From positions 1-64,000 of the forward strand of contig NZ_FNPF01000010.1 in the NCBI RefSeq assembly GCF_900107235.1: a stretch of DNA of 64,000 nt, in the 5' to 3' direction. This DNA is from Citreimonas salinaria (lineage in GTDB: Bacteria; Pseudomonadota; Alphaproteobacteria; Rhodobacterales; Rhodobacteraceae). Each line of letters begins with the position of its first letter. Positions within the stretch are counted from its first letter, which is position 1. The notes beneath the pieces were generated by a model. It ran no database searches. It was not told where the DNA came from and was given only the letters and a program-made list of their open reading frames with translations. Positions 62,460 through 64,000 of the stretch are shown here, one piece after another. Both the position numbers and the translations under genes were made by a program.

Positions 62460-62800
62460 CACTCGATTTCGACCTGACGTTGAAGGCTGCGTCATTCTTC
62501 ATTTCGATCGCCGCGATGGTGTTCGCCGTGATCCGCACGCGACGGACCGCTGTCGACGATCGGTTCAAGATCGGCAGCGATCGCATGGACCGTCACGAGA
62601 ACCGGATTGCACGCCTCGAGCAGACCGTAGACTCGCTGCCAGGCCGCGAGGAACTGCACAAAGTCCAGCTCGGGCTGACCGAGGTGAAAGGGCAGCTCAG
62701 CAGCATCGAGCGCGCGATGAGCGCCAACCGCGACTCGATGAACGCGCTGTCCGAGACGTCGCGGCGCATCGAAGACTACCTGCTCAACAAGAAGGCCTGA
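62456..62800 (+). CDS. DUF2730/gp25-like phage membrane protein
   Basis: 114 residues, GTG start overlapping the previous stop. One N-terminal membrane segment (LKAASFFISIAAMVFAVIRT) and a coiled coil (RIARLEQTVDSLPGREELHK, LSSIERAMSANRDSMNALSE). This is the form of the Mu gp25/DUF2730 family, possibly involved in lysis or membrane anchoring. Confidence 0.8.
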   Translation: MTLDFDLTLKAASFFISIAAMVFAVIRTRRTAVDDRFKIGSDRMDRHENRIARLEQTVDSLPGREELHKVQLGLTEVKGQLSSIERAMSANRDSMNALSETSRRIEDYLLNKKA

Positions 62801-62804
62801 GACA

Positions 62805-63101
62805 ATGAGCTATGCAGAACAGCTGCGCGAGCATGCCCGGATCGCCATCCTGCGGCTGCTTGCCGATGCGCCGGGCTATACGTCGAACGTGTCGATGATG
62901 ACCGGCCTGCTGCAGAGCTGCGGCATCGCCTACACGCGCGACCAGGTGGCAGGCGAGGTCCATTGGCTCAAAGAGCAGGGTCTGCTGACGATCGAGACGC
63001 CGCTTGGCTTCATCGTCGCCACCGCGACCGGCCGCGGCGTCGAGGTGGCCGAGGGCGTTGTCACTTATCCGGGCATCCATCGCCCGCGCCCCGGGAGCTG
63101 A
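62805..63101 (+). CDS. VpaChn25_0724-type phage protein (gp26-like)
   Basis: 98 residues: YAEQLREHARIAILRLLADA PGYTSNVSMMTGLL then TRDQVAGEVHWLKEQGLLTI and ATGRGVEVAEG. A winged-helix-like fold conserved after DUF2730 in Mu-like phages; function unknown. Confidence 0.85.
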   Translation: MSYAEQLREHARIAILRLLADAPGYTSNVSMMTGLLQSCGIAYTRDQVAGEVHWLKEQGLLTIETPLGFIVATATGRGVEVAEGVVTYPGIHRPRPGS

Positions 63102-63103
63102 GC

Positions 63104-63670
63104 ATGCCGGCGCCCGCAAAACTCGACCTGATCCCGCCCGAACTGCGCCAGTGGCTTGCCGAGGAACTTGCCCAGCGGGGCTTCGGCGACATCGTGGATG
63201 TGACCGAGGCCCTGAACTTCCGCCTGGAGGAGGCCGGCCTGGAAGTCTCGGTCGGTAAGTCTGCTGTCGGGCGGTTCTCCAAGGCGCTGAAGGACCAGCG
63301 CGAAGCCTTCGCCATGGCCGAGACGCTGCTGTCGGATCTCGACATCGAGGCCGAGGGCGAGCTGCACCGCGTCCTGATGCAGATGATCGCGACGTCGGCC
63401 GTGCACATGATGCAGTCCGTGCGCGAGGAAGACGGCCACTTGGAGCCCAAGGACCTGATGGCGCTGGGGCGCATGCTGAAAGACCTGATGGCAAGCTCGG
63501 GCATGCGGGAGAAGCTGCTCGAGGACGAGCGTCGCCGCGTGGCGCGCGAGGCGCGCGAGGCTGCACAGGCCGAGATGGCCGAGAACCTCGAGAAGCTGGA
63601 GGGCGAACAAGGTCTCAGCCCGGAGATGTTCGCGGCAATCCGCTCGAAGGTGCTGGGGCTGAAGAAGTGA
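63104..63670 (+). CDS. DUF3486/gp27-like phage protein
   Basis: 188 residues: KLDLIPPELRQWLAEELAQR GFGDIVDVTEALNFRLEEAG, KSAVGRFSKAL, then helices ending in a charged coiled coil (EDERRRVAREAREAAQAEMA). This family occurs next to the terminase genes in Mu-like phages and is thought to act with DNA packaging as small-terminase-like protein. The terminase large subunit would lie to the right. Confidence 0.87.
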   Translation: MPAPAKLDLIPPELRQWLAEELAQRGFGDIVDVTEALNFRLEEAGLEVSVGKSAVGRFSKALKDQREAFAMAETLLSDLDIEAEGELHRVLMQMIATSAVHMMQSVREEDGHLEPKDLMALGRMLKDLMASSGMREKLLEDERRRVAREAREAAQAEMAENLEKLEGEQGLSPEMFAAIRSKVLGLKK

Positions 63671-64000
63671 CCGGCACCGTATCCCGCGACGACGTTTGGC
63701 GTCATGTCGTCGCAGAGCTGCTGGCAAAGGGGTTCACCGTGACAGAGATCAGCGACGCGATCGGTATCCACTCCGAGGCGATCGAGGCGGCCCGGCAGGA
63801 TCTGCCGACCGGCGCCAGCCCTTTGCGCGCCCTGCCCTACGTCGACCGTGCCGCTCACCGCGCCAGCGGCCAGCCAGGCGCGGTCTGGTTCTCCGACCCC
63901 GGCTCCAGCCGAGTGTCGGCCCTATGGTTCGTCTGCCCCTGCGGGTGCGGCGCAGTTTCGAGGATCACGGTCGGCATGGAGCACAAGCCACACATGGCGG
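63667..64000 (+). CDS. phage protein with cysteine-rich end, cut by window edge
   Basis: A GTG at 63667 overlaps the previous stop. The visible 111 residues include a helix-turn-helix-like stretch (VAELLAKGFTVTEISDAIGI) and WFVCPCGCGAVSRITVGMEH KP, a metal-binding knuckle like the DUF6527 domain. The rest is outside the window, so the function is not read. Confidence 0.6.
   Translation, partial: MTGTVSRDDVWRHVVAELLAKGFTVTEISDAIGIHSEAIEAARQDLPTGASPLRALPYVDRAAHRASGQPGAVWFSDPGSSRVSALWFVCPCGCGAVSRITVGMEHKPHMA

Larger units (their letters stand above)
50964..64000. mobile_element. Mu-like transposable prophage (right part outside window)
   Basis: A leftward S24-type repressor faces a long rightward early operon with MuA-like transposase, MuB ATPase, DUF3164, GapR-like, gp16-like and Mor-like genes, then endolysin, holin and gp25-27-like genes. 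This is the order of Mu-type phages. The left end probably lies between 49.1 and 51 kb and was not located; small genes at 49.3-50.9 kb may also be phage cargo. Structural genes would follow to the right. Confidence 0.93.

Overview
The window is GC-rich and reads as a chromosomal segment of an alphaproteobacterium, most likely a Rhodobacterales (Roseobacter/Rhodobacter-type) species. The evidence is the gene content and order: yceD-rpmF-plsX-fabH-ihfA-merR, a long double-length dcd, dgt-argS-SPOR-nagZ-scpA-scpB with erpA divergent, rnd-purN-purM, olsB, and regulators of the CtrA/GapR world. The species cannot be named from sequence alone.

Layout. 0-12.3 kb is accessory and decayed: an IS5-type transposase tail, a P19-like iron-binding domain protein, a SciP-like protein, an AI-2E-type permease, an alpha/beta hydrolase, a DegP protease, a manganese catalase gene killed by an IS3 insertion (clean GGATC target duplication) and also by an amber codon, a phospholipase D-like protein, a YetF-like protein and a broken formate/nitrite transporter remnant. 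12.6-17.9 kb is a small integrated element (tyrosine integrase, AlpA-like excisionase, HTH proteins, small ORFs) abutting a tRNA-Ser gene. 18-37 kb is conserved housekeeping: tRNA-Ser, tRNA-Gly, a deacetylase, an ABC-F ATPase, ornithine-lipid synthesis, BamE, fatty acid/phospholipid initiation, IHF alpha, tRNA-Pro, dCTP deaminase, ScpAB condensin partners, NagZ, ArgS, dGTPase and an A-type Fe-S carrier.

37-40.4 kb holds the most unusual locus: a 320-residue protein made of a 27-residue leader plus 15 tandem copies of a 20-residue unit with invariant FTSWSGP core, followed on the same strand by a 352-residue protein of unknown function and an EamA-type transporter (overlapping genes). The divergent intergenic region ahead of it carries two perfect DnaA boxes and three evenly spaced TTAA half-sites. 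40.4-44.2 kb is housekeeping again (exonuclease III, RNase D, PurN, PurM, a CAT-anticodon tRNA).

44.4-50.9 kb is variable: a double LprI-domain secreted protein, an unassigned stretch with a long inverted repeat, a Dam-family methylase next to a ParB-like protein interrupted by an in-frame TGA, and small membrane proteins bracketed by a 92-bp duplication. 51-64 kb is a Mu-like transposable prophage running off the right edge: S24-type repressor, divergent early operon of small proteins, ParB-like protein, MuA transposase, MuB ATPase, DUF3164, a GapR homologue, gp16, a Mor-like activator, then the middle/late block with endolysin, holin, gp25-, gp26- and gp27-like proteins. Head and tail genes would lie beyond the window.
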